Part shown: piece after piece, positions 24,460-33,152 of the stretch
How positions within the stretch are numbered: position 1 is the stretch's first letter
How the letters are laid out: every line of letters starts with the position of its first letter
From: a bacterium 1XD21-13
GTDB lineage: Bacteria > Bacillota > Clostridia > Lachnospirales > Lachnospiraceae
Direction of reading: 5' to 3'
DNA length: 64,000 nucleotides
Assembly: GCA_009917555.1 (NCBI GenBank)
Contig: QZDX01000008.1
Location: forward strand, 1 to 64,000
The notes under the pieces: model-generated
Seen by the model: the letters and a program-made list of their open reading frames with translations, nothing else
What the model was told of the DNA's origin: nothing
Databases searched by the model: none
Made by a program: the position numbers and the translations under genes

Positions 24460-24730
24460 TGTTGTTCACACTCTTTTCTATTTTTTATAAATGTCTTTTG
24501 GACTTGCCCGGAGAATAGGATATAGGGCATAGCTCCGGGGATCCGTGGAATTTGCTTATCAGATTACAGTTTATCACAAATAGCAATGATGGAAAAGAGA
24601 TTTTTACAGGAATGGCTATGGATTTTCCCCGGGTAATCTCATGCTGTTTTTCGTGTGCGGACATTTGTATAATTTATAGAAAAATTATGGAGAAAATTTC
24701 TAAAAACTAGAATTTTTTTAGAGATTTTCT
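24460..24730. other. metA-glgX divergent intergenic region
   Basis: About 270 bases, AT-rich towards the right. It holds one clear small hairpin on the metA side (CCCGGAG/CTCCGGG, about 24508-24541), 60 bases upstream of metA in its leader. I see no known riboswitch, no coding frame of note and no clear metA promoter. Confidence 0.5.
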
Positions 24731-24759
24731 TTGACGCAGAGGAGGAAAGCAGTTATAAT
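24731..24759 (+). promoter_or_regulatory. strong sigma-A promoter for glgX
   Basis: TTGACG (24731-24736), exactly 17 bp, TATAAT (24754-24759). The transcript would start near 24766, leaving a leader of about 145 nt if translation begins at 24912. Confidence 0.75.
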
Positions 24760-24911
24760 GTTGACCATATTAACCTTGCGTGTAATTGTATGAAGGACAC
24801 ACCAAAAAGATGTCTGCCGAAAGCAAGCTCTGTGCGGTACTGCAGAGGCCGGAAGCTTTTGCAACAAAGGGTGAAGCCGGCAGAACGAAATCAAAGGATG
24901 GGAGAGAGGCT

Positions 24912-27044
24912 TTGAAATATTACACACAGAAATTTGTTCCGGAATACACCATAACTATGACGCCAATGGGAAGGATCGCAGGCTTTCCCGTAAGGCCGGG
25001 CTTGTTTGATGTAAATGGGGCCATGGCTCTGCCCAATGGGGTGAACTTTACGGTACACACCCATTTTGGGACCTCCTGTGAACTGCTGCTGTTTTATGAG
25101 GGAGAGGAGGAGCCCTACGCGGTGCTCCCATTTCCGGAGGAATACAAGATCGGTGATGTGTATTCCATGATTGTGTTTGGACTGGATATTGAGAAGTTTG
25201 AGTATGCCTACCGGGTGGGAGGTCCATACGAGCCGGAGCGGGGAATGATATTTAATAAGAAAGCAGTGCTTCTGGACCCCTATGCCAGAGTGGTGACCCG
25301 CCAGGGCCGCTGGGGAGAGCGCCGGAGCCGGGGCTATCGAGCCCGGGTGGTCAAGGATATTTTTGACTGGGGAGACATGCCTCAATCCTCCAGGGAGTTA
25401 AGCGATCTGATTATCTATGAGCTTCATGTGAGGGGCTATACACAGCATCCCTCCTCGGGCGTGAAGAATCCGGGAACCTTCGCAGGATTGAAGGAGAAGA
25501 TTCCCTATCTGAAGGAGCTGGGAATCAATGCAGTGGAGCTGATGCCGATATTTGTCTTTGACGAGACCATGAATTCCAGAGAAAAGGACGGGCAGAAGCT
25601 TTTGGATTACTGGGGCTATAATTCCATAGGCTTCTTTGCCCCCAATACCAATTATACCTCTGTAAAAGAATATAATCGGGAGGGAACGGAGTTAAAGGAG
25701 CTCATAAGAGAGCTTCACAACAATGGGATCGAAGTAATCCTGGATGTGGTATTTAACCACACGGCTGAAGGTAATGAGAATGGTCCCACCTTCTGCTTCA
25801 AGGGCTTTGACAATAAGGTTTATTATATGCTGACACCGGATGGAAATTATTATAATTTCAGCGGTTGCGGCAATACCCTGAACTGTAATCATCCAATCGT
25901 TCACCAGCTGATTCTGGAGTGCCTTAGGTATTGGACGGTCAGCTACCGGGTGGATGGATTCCGTTTTGATCTGGCAAGCATCTTGGGAAGAAATGAGGAC
26001 GGCTCGCCCATCAGCAATCCGCCTCTTTTAAAGAGCCTGGCCTATGATCCTATTCTGAGCAAGGTAAAGCTGATTGCAGAGGCGTGGGACGCAGGGGGGC
26101 TGTATCAGGTTGGCCGTTTTCCTGCCAGCAGGCGCTGGGCGGAGTGGAACGGAAGATACCGTGATTCCCTTCGAAGCTTTCTGAAGGGGGAAAATCATAT
26201 GGCCACGGAAGCGGCCTGGAGCATTGGAGGCTCCGGCGATCTCTACGGAGATCACAGAAGCGGTCAGGAGAAGGACTATGCAGGCTATAATTCCTGCGTG
26301 AATTTTATTACCTGCCATGACGGATTTTCTTTGTATGATCTATATGCTTATAATGATAAGCACAATGAAAACAACGGCTGGGATAATACCGACGGTTCTG
26401 ATAATAACCGAAGCTGGAACTGCGGAGCAGAGGGAGAGACGGATGATCCGGAGGTTCTGGCTCTTCGGTTTCGCATGATTCGAAATGCCTGTGCAGCGCT
26501 GATGTGCAGCCGGGGAACTCCTATGTTTCTTGCGGGGGATGAATTCGGTAATACACAGTATGGGAATAATAACAGCTATTGCCATGACAATGAGATCTCA
26601 TGGCTGAACTGGGAGCTCTTGGAGAAGAACCGGGAGCTGTTTGAATTCTTTCGGTTTATGATTGCTTTCCGTCACAAGCATCCTGTAATCCGCAAGACAT
26701 TGCCGGGGGCAGTTTGCGGAATGGATCTCATCCATGCCCATGATGTGGATGCGGATAAGCATACGGTTCCGGATGGCGCATGGACCTTTGGAATGAGCTT
26801 CGCAGGATATGACCGGGAGAAGGGGCGGGATGATATTGTGTATATAGCCCTTAATGCCTTCTGGGAGAATGTGGAGATTACCCTGCCGAAGATTTACTGT
26901 ACCGGCTCCTGGTATCTCAGCGTGAATACTTATGGAGACGGGGAAGGCCGCTATTTTTATCCAGAGGGCCAGGAAACGCGAATCGAGGGACACTTTGTTA
27001 TGCGGCCCCGGTCGGTGGCTGTGTTTACGGTTCGAGATTATTAA
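24912..27044 (+). CDS. glgX: glycogen debranching enzyme / isoamylase-type GH13
   Basis: Hydrolyses alpha-1,6 branches in glycogen or related glucans. An N-terminal CBM48-like domain (VNFTVHTHFGTSCELLLF) precedes a GH13 barrel with region I DVVFNHTAEG, region II GFRFDLAS (nucleophile Asp), region III LIAEAWD (acid/base Glu) and region IV TCHDG. Start is uncertain: the frame is open from a TTG at 24786, with an ATG at 24810. I prefer TTG 24912 (710 residues), which has GGAG 7 bases upstream; the preceding 42 codons look non-coding and 24786 sits only 20 bases from the predicted transcript start. It is alone, not in a glg operon. Confidence 0.88.
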   Translation: MKYYTQKFVPEYTITMTPMGRIAGFPVRPGLFDVNGAMALPNGVNFTVHTHFGTSCELLLFYEGEEEPYAVLPFPEEYKIGDVYSMIVFGLDIEKFEYAYRVGGPYEPERGMIFNKKAVLLDPYARVVTRQGRWGERRSRGYRARVVKDIFDWGDMPQSSRELSDLIIYELHVRGYTQHPSSGVKNPGTFAGLKEKIPYLKELGINAVELMPIFVFDETMNSREKDGQKLLDYWGYNSIGFFAPNTNYTSVKEYNREGTELKELIRELHNNGIEVILDVVFNHTAEGNENGPTFCFKGFDNKVYYMLTPDGNYYNFSGCGNTLNCNHPIVHQLILECLRYWTVSYRVDGFRFDLASILGRNEDGSPISNPPLLKSLAYDPILSKVKLIAEAWDAGGLYQVGRFPASRRWAEWNGRYRDSLRSFLKGENHMATEAAWSIGGSGDLYGDHRSGQEKDYAGYNSCVNFITCHDGFSLYDLYAYNDKHNENNGWDNTDGSDNNRSWNCGAEGETDDPEVLALRFRMIRNACAALMCSRGTPMFLAGDEFGNTQYGNNNSYCHDNEISWLNWELLEKNRELFEFFRFMIAFRHKHPVIRKTLPGAVCGMDLIHAHDVDADKHTVPDGAWTFGMSFAGYDREKGRDDIVYIALNAFWENVEITLPKIYCTGSWYLSVNTYGDGEGRYFYPEGQETRIEGHFVMRPRSVAVFTVRDY

Positions 27045-27123
27045 TACTCGAGGGTTCTTTGTGGAGAGCCATAAGGCATTGGGAATAAATCGGTTTGTGG
27101 GAAAAAGCATTTGGGAGATACAG

Positions 27124-27165
27124 ATACAGGCCATCCGGAGCTTATATAAAACGGATGGCCTGTAT
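27124..27165. terminator. hairpin between convergent glgX and the 141-residue gene
   Basis: Perfect 14-bp inverted repeat: 27124-27137 pairs with 27152-27165. It lies between the ends of two convergent genes. Neither side has a good T-run, so termination efficiency is uncertain. Confidence 0.5.
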
Positions 27166-27179
27166 TAACATAAAAGCTT

Positions 27180-27605
27180 TTAAATGTCTGATGTGCGATC
27201 AATGACCTGGGAAGCCTTCAGCGCCTGCTCAATAATATGGAGCTGCTCAGGATCAATTCTGGCATTGTCAGGGAGAATAAACGGCTTATCATCCAGAAAT
27301 GCATTGGCAAGCTGCATAACATAATATTCCTCATCCGGCTGAACTTCGGCCAGGGTGTCTCCCTGGATTCGCATGTCAACCGTGTCGGTTTCACGGCCAA
27401 GACTCATGGAGGTAAGGGTTTCCAGCATGATGGCAAAGTGCTCTTCATCCCAGGCGGACAGATACATGCACTTGCAAAGACCCTTGGTGAAAAAGGGATA
27501 ATCGCCGTAGCAGTCTAACAGTTCAAAGAATCGGGTGCGGTGCCCGGAGCTTTCAAATAATTTTTCATCATCCAATGAAAGAAAACAGTGGTCCTTCCAG
27601 TTCAT
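27180..27605 (-). CDS. uncharacterised 141-residue acidic protein
   Basis: Not recognised. The protein (MNWKDHCFLSLDDEKLFESS) is acidic and probably helical, with a cysteine pair in GLCKCMYLSAWDEEHF and a C-terminal YVMQLANAFLDDKPFILPD. It has no signal peptide or membrane segment. GGGGAGGAA precedes the ATG and a promoter lies upstream on the same strand, so it is a real, singly transcribed gene. It is divergent from the aldo/keto reductase. Confidence 0.75.
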   Translation of the reverse strand: MNWKDHCFLSLDDEKLFESSGHRTRFFELLDCYGDYPFFTKGLCKCMYLSAWDEEHFAIMLETLTSMSLGRETDTVDMRIQGDTLAEVQPDEEYYVMQLANAFLDDKPFILPDNARIDPEQLHIIEQALKASQVIDRTSDI

Positions 27606-27641
27606 TTTTATTCCTCCCCCGGTGTAAGTTCTAATACAAAA

Positions 27642-27670
27642 ATTTTACTCCAAAGACAAAAAGAACACAA
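27642..27670 (-). promoter_or_regulatory. promoter for the 141-residue gene
   Basis: On the minus strand TTGTGT (27670-27665), 17 bp, TAAAAT (27647-27642). Confidence 0.5.
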
Positions 27671-27677
27671 GAAGTAT

Positions 27678-27708
27678 TTGACTTAGAGTAAGGTTTAAGA
27701 AGTATAAT
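27678..27708 (+). promoter_or_regulatory. possible promoter for the aldo/keto reductase
   Basis: TTGACT (27678-27683) and a perfect TATAAT (27703-27708), but 19 bp apart, which is long. It lies back to back with the minus-strand promoter at 27642. Downstream, TATTACGGAACGGGAATGGAG (27740s) resembles the tail of the family 2 leader repeats without a hairpin. Confidence 0.45.
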
Positions 27709-27765
27709 GGATTTAGATCAAGATGCATTGAAAGAATATTACGGAACGGGAATGGAGAATGAAAA

Positions 27766-28914
27766 ATGAATTACAGGGATTTGGGGCGCACCGGACTTAA
27801 GGTGAGCGAGATTGGAATGGGCTGCGAGGGATTTTTGGATCAGCCCTATGAAACTGTGAAGGCGTACATAGACCGCATGGAGGAGGCCGGCATAAACTGT
27901 ATCGATCTGTATACGCCAAACCCGGAATTCCGCTCAAATCTGGGAAGGGCCTTGCGGGGACGGAGAGAACGGTTTGTGCTTCAGGCCCATCTGTGTACCA
28001 TATGGCAGGATGGGCAGTATAAGCGGACCAGGAAGCTTTCGGAGGTAAGGGAGGGCTTTGAGGATCAGCTCCGTCGTCTGGAGACGGATCATCTGGAAAT
28101 TGGCATGATTCACTATGTGGATTCTCTGGAGGATTGGGAGACGGTAAAAAACGGGGATGTTTTAAGTTATGCCCTGGAATTGAAGAAAACGGGAGTGATT
28201 GGCTCCATCGGTATGTCCAGCCACAATCCGGAGGCGGCGCTTGCGGCGGTGAACAGCGGTCTGGTGGATGTGTTGATGTTCAGTGTGAATCCCTGCTACG
28301 ATCTTCTCCCTGCCAATGAGGATGTGGAATCCCTGTGGGATGAGAAGAATTATGAGAAGCCTCTGGTAAATATGGACCCCCAGCGCCAGGAGCTCTATGA
28401 GGTTTGTCAGAGAAGGGGCGTGGGGATTACGGTCATGAAAGCCTTTGGAGGCGGCGATCTTCTAAGCGCCGCGCTTTCCCCGGCGGGAAGGGCATTGACA
28501 CCCTATCAGTGCATTCATTACGCCCTGACGCGGCCGGCCGTGGCATGTGTGATGGCAGGGGCTCGGTCTATGGAGGAGCTGGAAACGGGGATTGCCTATG
28601 AAACGGCAGGGGAGGAGGAGAAGGATTATGCGCAGGCTTTTGCCTCTATGCCCAAGATAAGCTGGCAGGGCCACTGTATGTACTGCGGCCACTGTGCTCC
28701 CTGTCCCAAGGGAATTGATGTGGCTGCGGTTACGAAGTTTTTAAACCTGGCCAGGGCTCAGGGATCTGTCCCGGAGACCGTGCGGGAGCATTACGGTATC
28801 CTTGAGCACAGGGCAGGGGAGTGTATTGCCTGCGGAGCCTGTGAGAAGCGGTGTCCCTTTGGAGTGCCTGTTGTGGAAAATATGAAGAAGGCATCGGAGA
28901 TATTCGGAGCGTAA
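27766..28914 (+). CDS. aldo/keto reductase with C-terminal 4Fe-4S ferredoxin domain
   Basis: Residues 1-285 form an aldo/keto reductase barrel (YRDLGRTGLKVSEIGMG, MIHYVDS, IGSIGMSSHNPE, ITVMKAFGGGDLL). The C-terminal 85 residues hold two clusters of cysteines, CMYCGHCAPCPKGID and CIACGACEKRCPFG, as in two 4Fe-4S ferredoxin units. This architecture is common in anaerobes and suggests electron exchange with a flavin or iron-sulfur partner. The canonical AKR tyrosine appears as DLYTPN near residue 45. The substrate cannot be told. SD GGAGAATG close to ATG. 382 residues. Confidence 0.88.
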   Translation: MNYRDLGRTGLKVSEIGMGCEGFLDQPYETVKAYIDRMEEAGINCIDLYTPNPEFRSNLGRALRGRRERFVLQAHLCTIWQDGQYKRTRKLSEVREGFEDQLRRLETDHLEIGMIHYVDSLEDWETVKNGDVLSYALELKKTGVIGSIGMSSHNPEAALAAVNSGLVDVLMFSVNPCYDLLPANEDVESLWDEKNYEKPLVNMDPQRQELYEVCQRRGVGITVMKAFGGGDLLSAALSPAGRALTPYQCIHYALTRPAVACVMAGARSMEELETGIAYETAGEEEKDYAQAFASMPKISWQGHCMYCGHCAPCPKGIDVAAVTKFLNLARAQGSVPETVREHYGILEHRAGECIACGACEKRCPFGVPVVENMKKASEIFGA

Positions 28915-28936
28915 GCTCCGGGGCCTTTGTTTTTGC
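28905..28936 (+). terminator. hairpin over the stop codon of the aldo/keto reductase gene
   Basis: CGGAGC (28905-28910), loop GTAA holding the stop codon, GCTCCG (28915-28920), then GGGCCTTTGTTTTT. The T-run is separated from the stem, so it is a modest terminator. Confidence 0.45.
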
Positions 28937-29011
28937 TGGGGCAAAATGGCTTTGACATAAACAATGGTAGATGCATAGGCTGGAAATGAGAACCAAAAGG
29001 ATGTAAAACAA

Positions 29012-30109
29012 ATGCCCAATATGCTTGACTACCTGTCACAGAGAGGCGGCCTGTCCTTTGACGAGGCGCCTCTTTCACCTGTAGATGCTTTGATTCTAAG
29101 CACTTTATCCTATGTACAATTTGACAATCTGATATCCCAAAATCTCCGGGAGGCTCCAAAAATTTCAGAGCTTTCCCAGATGCTTTTAGAGCTGCCTTTT
29201 GAAGCTCAAAAAAGCAGACTCCGGGATCGGAGAGATGGGGAGCTTTTAGAGGCTATGGGAAAAAGCAGGCGCTTTGGACCTTTACGCCTCACCGGTGCCA
29301 GGGAGCTTACGGATGATCAGAGGGAGCTTCAATTTGCGGCCATTACCCTGCTTTTGGAGAATGGGGGAGCTCTTCTTGCATTTCGGGGAACGGATGGAAC
29401 GCTGACCGGATGGAAGGAGGACTTGAACCTAAGCTTCCTGGATGTGATCCCCGGCCAGGAGGCGTCCAGAGCGTACCTGGAGGATATGGCAAGGCTTTGT
29501 CCGGGTAAGCTTTACGTGGCGGGACATTCCAAGGGCGGGAATCTGGCTGTCTATGGAGCGGTTCGGAGCCGGGACGATACGAGGAAACGGGTAGAGGCCG
29601 TCTATAATTATGACGGGCCGGGTTTTCGGAAAAAGATGCTGGAGGATCAGGGATACCAAGAGATGCTGGGACGGATACATACCTTTGTGCCGCAGGACTC
29701 TGTGGTGGGAATGCTTTTCGAGCATGAAGAGCCCTACACCGTGGTACAAAGCAAGGAGGAAGGACTGCCCCAGCATGAACCCTATTCCTGGCAGGTGTCC
29801 GGCGATGGCTTTGTGGAGCTTGGACAGATAACCAAGGAGAGCCGTATGACGGACGAAACCATCAAAAGCTGGCTGGCCGCTCTGTCTATTGAGGAGAGGG
29901 AGCGCTTTATAGATACCCTGTATGAGATTCTCAGATCCTCCGGTGCGGATCACATCAGTGACCTTGCCAAACCAAAGAATGTGCTTGCCATCCTCCGGAA
30001 GCTGGGAGGAGAGGATGAAGAAACGAAACAAATGCTGATGAATACACTTTTACGGCTTGCAGGGGCGGCTGCGGGAACGTGGCTGGGGCAAGGTCTGCGG
30101 AATCGATGA
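29012..30109 (+). CDS. Mbeg1-like alpha/beta hydrolase (DUF2974)
   Basis: A lipase-like hydrolase family frequent in Firmicutes. The nucleophile elbow GHSKGG is at about residue 171-176 in YVAGHSKGGNLAVYGA; LAFRGTD before it is the oxyanion-side motif; YNYDGPGF follows. 365 residues. The N-terminus (DYLSQRGGLSFDEAPLSPVDALILS) is typical. Start ATG at 29012 with AAAAGGA 11 bases upstream; an ATG three codons later is possible. No signal peptide, so it acts inside the cell. The natural substrate is unknown. Confidence 0.85.
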   Translation: MPNMLDYLSQRGGLSFDEAPLSPVDALILSTLSYVQFDNLISQNLREAPKISELSQMLLELPFEAQKSRLRDRRDGELLEAMGKSRRFGPLRLTGARELTDDQRELQFAAITLLLENGGALLAFRGTDGTLTGWKEDLNLSFLDVIPGQEASRAYLEDMARLCPGKLYVAGHSKGGNLAVYGAVRSRDDTRKRVEAVYNYDGPGFRKKMLEDQGYQEMLGRIHTFVPQDSVVGMLFEHEEPYTVVQSKEEGLPQHEPYSWQVSGDGFVELGQITKESRMTDETIKSWLAALSIEERERFIDTLYEILRSSGADHISDLAKPKNVLAILRKLGGEDEETKQMLMNTLLRLAGAAAGTWLGQGLRNR

Positions 30110-30243
30110 AAAAACCGCTGGCAGACAGAGGGGGAGTATGATATACTTGGTCCGATGAATTCAGAAATGAGACAGAAGCAGGCCAATTTGAGCCCCACAA
30201 TTTTTTTCATGTGGTATGGTGTTGGCTGGTGGAGGGAGGAAGC

Positions 30244-30759
30244 ATGAGGGATACCATTTTTTTGATTGGATTTATGGGAGCAGGCAAATCTACCATAGCG
30301 GAATGTTTAAAGCAGCAATATGGCCGCAGGGTGGTGGAAATGGACCAGCGGATTGAGGAGCAGGAGCAGATACCCATTTCCCGGATCTTTGAGGAAAAGG
30401 GAGAGGAATATTTTCGAGAACTGGAGACAGAGCTCTTGAGAGAGCTTCAAAAGGATCGGAATCTGGTAGTCTCCTGCGGAGGGGGAACGCCTCTTCGACC
30501 CTGCAATGTGGAGTTAATGCGGGAGAGCGGCCGGGTATTTTTCCTGACAGCGTCCCCTGAGACAGTTTATGAGCGCGTGAAGGACAGCCATAACCGTCCT
30601 CTTTTGGAGAAGAATAAGAATCTGCCCTTTATCCGGAGTCTGATGGAGGAGCGTCAGGAACGGTATGAAGCCGCCGCGGATTATCTGGTATCCACGGATA
30701 GCCGCAAGGCGGAGGAGATCTGCCGGGAGATTGTGGGAAAAATGGCAGAAATTGAATAA
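30244..30759 (+). CDS. aroK: shikimate kinase
   Basis: Phosphorylates shikimate at the 3-hydroxyl in chorismate synthesis. GFMGAGKST (9-17) is the P-loop; Asp34 in EMDQRI and Arg58 in YFREL bind shikimate; SCGGGTP (77-83) is the glycine triplet; RPLLE is in the lid. 171 residues. The ATG at 30244 sits 5 bases after GGAGGGAGGA; an open frame 11 codons longer has no SD. It is not next to other aro genes. Confidence 0.93.
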   Translation: MRDTIFLIGFMGAGKSTIAECLKQQYGRRVVEMDQRIEEQEQIPISRIFEEKGEEYFRELETELLRELQKDRNLVVSCGGGTPLRPCNVELMRESGRVFFLTASPETVYERVKDSHNRPLLEKNKNLPFIRSLMEERQERYEAAADYLVSTDSRKAEEICREIVGKMAEIE

Positions 30760-30760
30760 A

Positions 30761-30775
30761 AATTTTCTCAAAAGT
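30761..30775. promoter_or_regulatory. possible CodY box
   Basis: AATTTTCTCAAAAGT matches the CodY consensus AATTTTCWGAAAATT at 13 of 15 positions. It is 2 bases after the aroK stop and about 125 bases before the phospholipase-like gene, whose promoter may be downstream (TGGACA near 30799 and TATGAT near 30823). codY itself is at 59975. Confidence 0.35.
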
Positions 30776-30901
30776 CTCGAAAATCTGGGAGAATTATCTA
30801 TGGACAAATGGACTTAAGAAAGAGTATGATAGAAAAGGTGGTGCAAGAACAGAACAACAGATAGGGGATGCCGGGAGCAAACCCTGTAAGGAGGATTTAA
30901 G

Positions 30902-31483
30902 TTGAGGAAAAAATCACATATTTCTCTGGCAAAATATATTGTGGAGGATATGCAGGTTCCGGAGCTGGCAGCGCATCGGAAGGCGTTTTATCTGGGAAGT
31001 ATTCTTCCTGATTGCAAGTTCTCATTTTTGACAAAGCGCCATGAATTTGGAGAGACCTTTGACCTTGTGACAGAGCAGATTCGCCGCCTGTCCAGTCGAG
31101 AGGAGGAGCAGTCCAACCTAAGAGCCTATATGCGGCATTTGGGAGAAGTGATTCACTATGTTGCGGATTACTTTACCTTCCCTCACAACAGCACCTACGA
31201 TGGGAATCTGAAGGATCACTGCTATTATGAGAAGGCACTGAAGTTTCGGTTGAGGGAATATGTGAAGAGCGACGAGGTGCTTCAGGAGCAGATAGAGGTT
31301 CCTCATTTTTCTACGGCGGAGGCCGTGGTGAATTTTATTCGGAATGCTCACAGAGAATATCTGAGCAGGAAGCGCAATGTGGAGGAGGATTGCCGCTATA
31401 TTGTGCGGATTTGCTACCAGGTAGTGCAGGCAATTTTGAGATTGGCAGGCTGCCGGATTGAGACAGGACTGTGTGCCGCTTAA
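30902..31483 (+). CDS. zinc-dependent phospholipase C-like protein
   Basis: 193 residues resembling the zinc-dependent phospholipase C/S1-P1 nuclease-like fold: HISLAKYI near the start, FYLGSILPDCKF with an aspartate, RYMRHLGEVIHYVADYFTFPHN with the histidine-aspartate ligands in family spacing, and KDHCYYEKAL. There is no signal peptide, which differs from the secreted toxins, so it is probably a cytoplasmic member of unknown substrate. It begins at TTG 30902, 7 bases after AAGGAGG; no better ATG exists upstream. It stands alone with a terminator after it. Confidence 0.8.
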   Translation: MRKKSHISLAKYIVEDMQVPELAAHRKAFYLGSILPDCKFSFLTKRHEFGETFDLVTEQIRRLSSREEEQSNLRAYMRHLGEVIHYVADYFTFPHNSTYDGNLKDHCYYEKALKFRLREYVKSDEVLQEQIEVPHFSTAEAVVNFIRNAHREYLSRKRNVEEDCRYIVRICYQVVQAILRLAGCRIETGLCAA

Positions 31484-31540
31484 GAGACCATTTAAGCTTT
31501 GTAGAAAAATGCGTTTCCTAAACTTTGTAAAATATAGAAG

Positions 31541-31587
31541 AGACCGCTGGAGAGAAGTCTTAAGGGCTTCGCTTCAGCGGTCTTTTT
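31541..31587 (+). terminator. intrinsic terminator
   Basis: AGACCGCTG (31541-31549) pairs with CAGCGGTCT (31575-31583), extended inward by GAAG/CTTC, followed by TTTTT. It ends the phospholipase-like gene and faces the SH3-repeat gene. Confidence 0.8.
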
Positions 31588-31617
31588 GTGTCACTTTCCT
31601 GTTTCTAAGGAATTGGA

Positions 31618-32979
31618 TTATTTTAAAAGGGAAGAGGGAATATAGCCCTCCAGCTTTTGGTTATTCTGTGTAAAGGAAATCTTTGTCCATTTTTCTCCGT
31701 CCTCTCCGGTGACCTCCTTTAATATAGTAACCTTGGTGCCATTTTGCAGAGAGGCGCGGATGTCCGCATAGGGAGAGGCGTAGGTGCGTACCTGTGCAAC
31801 GGCTGCCCCTCCTGAGGAACCGCCAGAGGTGCCAGAACCACCAGAGCCTGAGTTACCGGAGCCGGAGGGAGTGCTTCCCACATTTAAGAGGTCCCCTCGA
31901 ATATAGCCCTGCATGGAGATTCCATATTGTGTATAGGAGATCTTGTACCATTTTCTACCGTCATCTCCCGTTTTTTCCGAAAGAATGGTAACACCGGTTC
32001 CAGCAGGCAGCTTGGAGCGGATATCGCCGTTGGTGGAAGCATAGGTGCGGATATTTGCCACGGCAGGTCTCACTGTGGCAGGTGTGTTCCCAGTCCCTCC
32101 TGAGGATGTTCCGGAGGAGCCGGAATTGGATTCTGAAAGCATATCCGAACGTATGTAGCCATTTTGCTGATAACCATTATCCTGGTAGGACACCTTGTAC
32201 CAGGTTTTGCCATCATCACCGGTCTTAGAAGAAATCAGTGTGACCTGTGTTCCTCTTGTAAGCCGGGAACGAATATCCCCATTGGTGGAGGCGTAGGTGC
32301 GGACTCTGACGATATCTCCATTTACATAACGTACTCCGGATACATCCGTGGGGTTGGAGCCGGAGCTTGCACCCCCAGGATTGGATTCTACCAGCAGGTC
32401 TCCCCGAATATAGCCCTCCATGGCCGTTCCGTTTTTGGTGAAGGAGATTTTATACCAGGTTCTTCCATCATCAGGGCCTGTTTTGGAGGAGAGAACGGTC
32501 ACAGTAGTTCCGCGCTCCAGCCGGGAGCGGATGTCGCCATTGGTGGAGGCATAGGTGCGGATGATGGCAACAGGCGGCTTTACATAACGGGTGGAACCTG
32601 AGCCTGCCGCCGTATTTGCAGAAGAGGTGTTGCCGGAGGAGCTTCCGGATACGCTGCCGGATACATTTAACAGATCCGCCCGGACAAAGCCCTCCTTCGC
32701 ATCTCCGTTGTAAGCAAAATAGACATTGTACCATTTCAATCCATCATCACCGGTGGTCTCGGAAATAATGTTCACCTTCGTGCCCTGGGTCAGCTTACAC
32801 ACAATGGAGGAGCTGGTAGAGGCAGAGGAGCGGACATTGAGAATACGGTTTTTAACCGTACCGGTGGCCCTGGCCGCATGGACAGAATAGCTTGGCCCCA
32901 AGGGTGTCAGGAATAAAGAAAGTATGAGCAGAAGGGAAACAATGAGGCTTGTCCGTCTGCGAAATATTTTAGTCAACAT
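31618..32979 (-). CDS. secreted protein with five bacterial SH3 repeats
   Basis: 453 residues. A signal peptide (MLTKIFRRRTSLIVSLLLIL, then LSLFLTPLGPSYSVHAARA) leads to five SH3 domains of about 65 residues, starting near 38, 117, 200, 285 and 383. Domains 2-4 share IRTYASTNGDIRS or a near form and end GYIRGDLL or a variant; domain 5 ends the protein. Ser/Gly/Thr-rich linkers separate them. No enzyme domain is present, so it is probably a cell-wall-binding or envelope-stress protein. I place the start at 32979, after GGGGGT; the frame is open 23 codons further without SD. A promoter and an operator-like palindrome precede it. Confidence 0.87.
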   Translation of the reverse strand: MLTKIFRRRTSLIVSLLLILSLFLTPLGPSYSVHAARATGTVKNRILNVRSSASTSSSIVCKLTQGTKVNIISETTGDDGLKWYNVYFAYNGDAKEGFVRADLLNVSGSVSGSSSGNTSSANTAAGSGSTRYVKPPVAIIRTYASTNGDIRSRLERGTTVTVLSSKTGPDDGRTWYKISFTKNGTAMEGYIRGDLLVESNPGGASSGSNPTDVSGVRYVNGDIVRVRTYASTNGDIRSRLTRGTQVTLISSKTGDDGKTWYKVSYQDNGYQQNGYIRSDMLSESNSGSSGTSSGGTGNTPATVRPAVANIRTYASTNGDIRSKLPAGTGVTILSEKTGDDGRKWYKISYTQYGISMQGYIRGDLLNVGSTPSGSGNSGSGGSGTSGGSSGGAAVAQVRTYASPYADIRASLQNGTKVTILKEVTGEDGEKWTKISFTQNNQKLEGYIPSSLLK

Positions 32980-33039
32980 AAAAATACCCCCTGTTATTTG
33001 CATTTCCATAAGAAAGAGTGCCATATGTAGTGGAACTAT

Positions 33040-33067
33040 ATCATTCACAGGTAAAAATGTGAATGAT
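33040..33067. promoter_or_regulatory. palindrome in the leader of the SH3-repeat gene
   Basis: ATCATTCACA (33040-33049) and TGTGAATGAT (33058-33067) form a perfect 10-bp inverted repeat with an 8-base gap. It lies about 15 bases downstream of the predicted transcript start. It could be a repressor operator or a 5' stem in the mRNA. Confidence 0.55.
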
Positions 33068-33089
33068 AATAGGTAAGGGCACTATTTTT

Positions 33090-33118
33090 AGTATAAGCGT
33101 ATCCTCTCTAAAATGCAA
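33090..33118 (-). promoter_or_regulatory. promoter for the SH3-repeat gene
   Basis: On the minus strand TTGCAT (33118-33113), 17 bp, TATACT (33095-33090). Confidence 0.6.
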
Positions 33119-33152
33119 GAAACAGAGGGCAGTATTAAGAAAATCTTTAGAA

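Noticed and set aside
24460-24600. S-box or T-box leader for metA
   Set aside because: No S-box core, no T-box GGNACC sequence; only a small CCCGGAG hairpin is present.
28952-28975. TTGACA upstream of the DUF2974 gene as a promoter
   Set aside because: No acceptable -10 at 16-18 bp; only TAGGCT is present.
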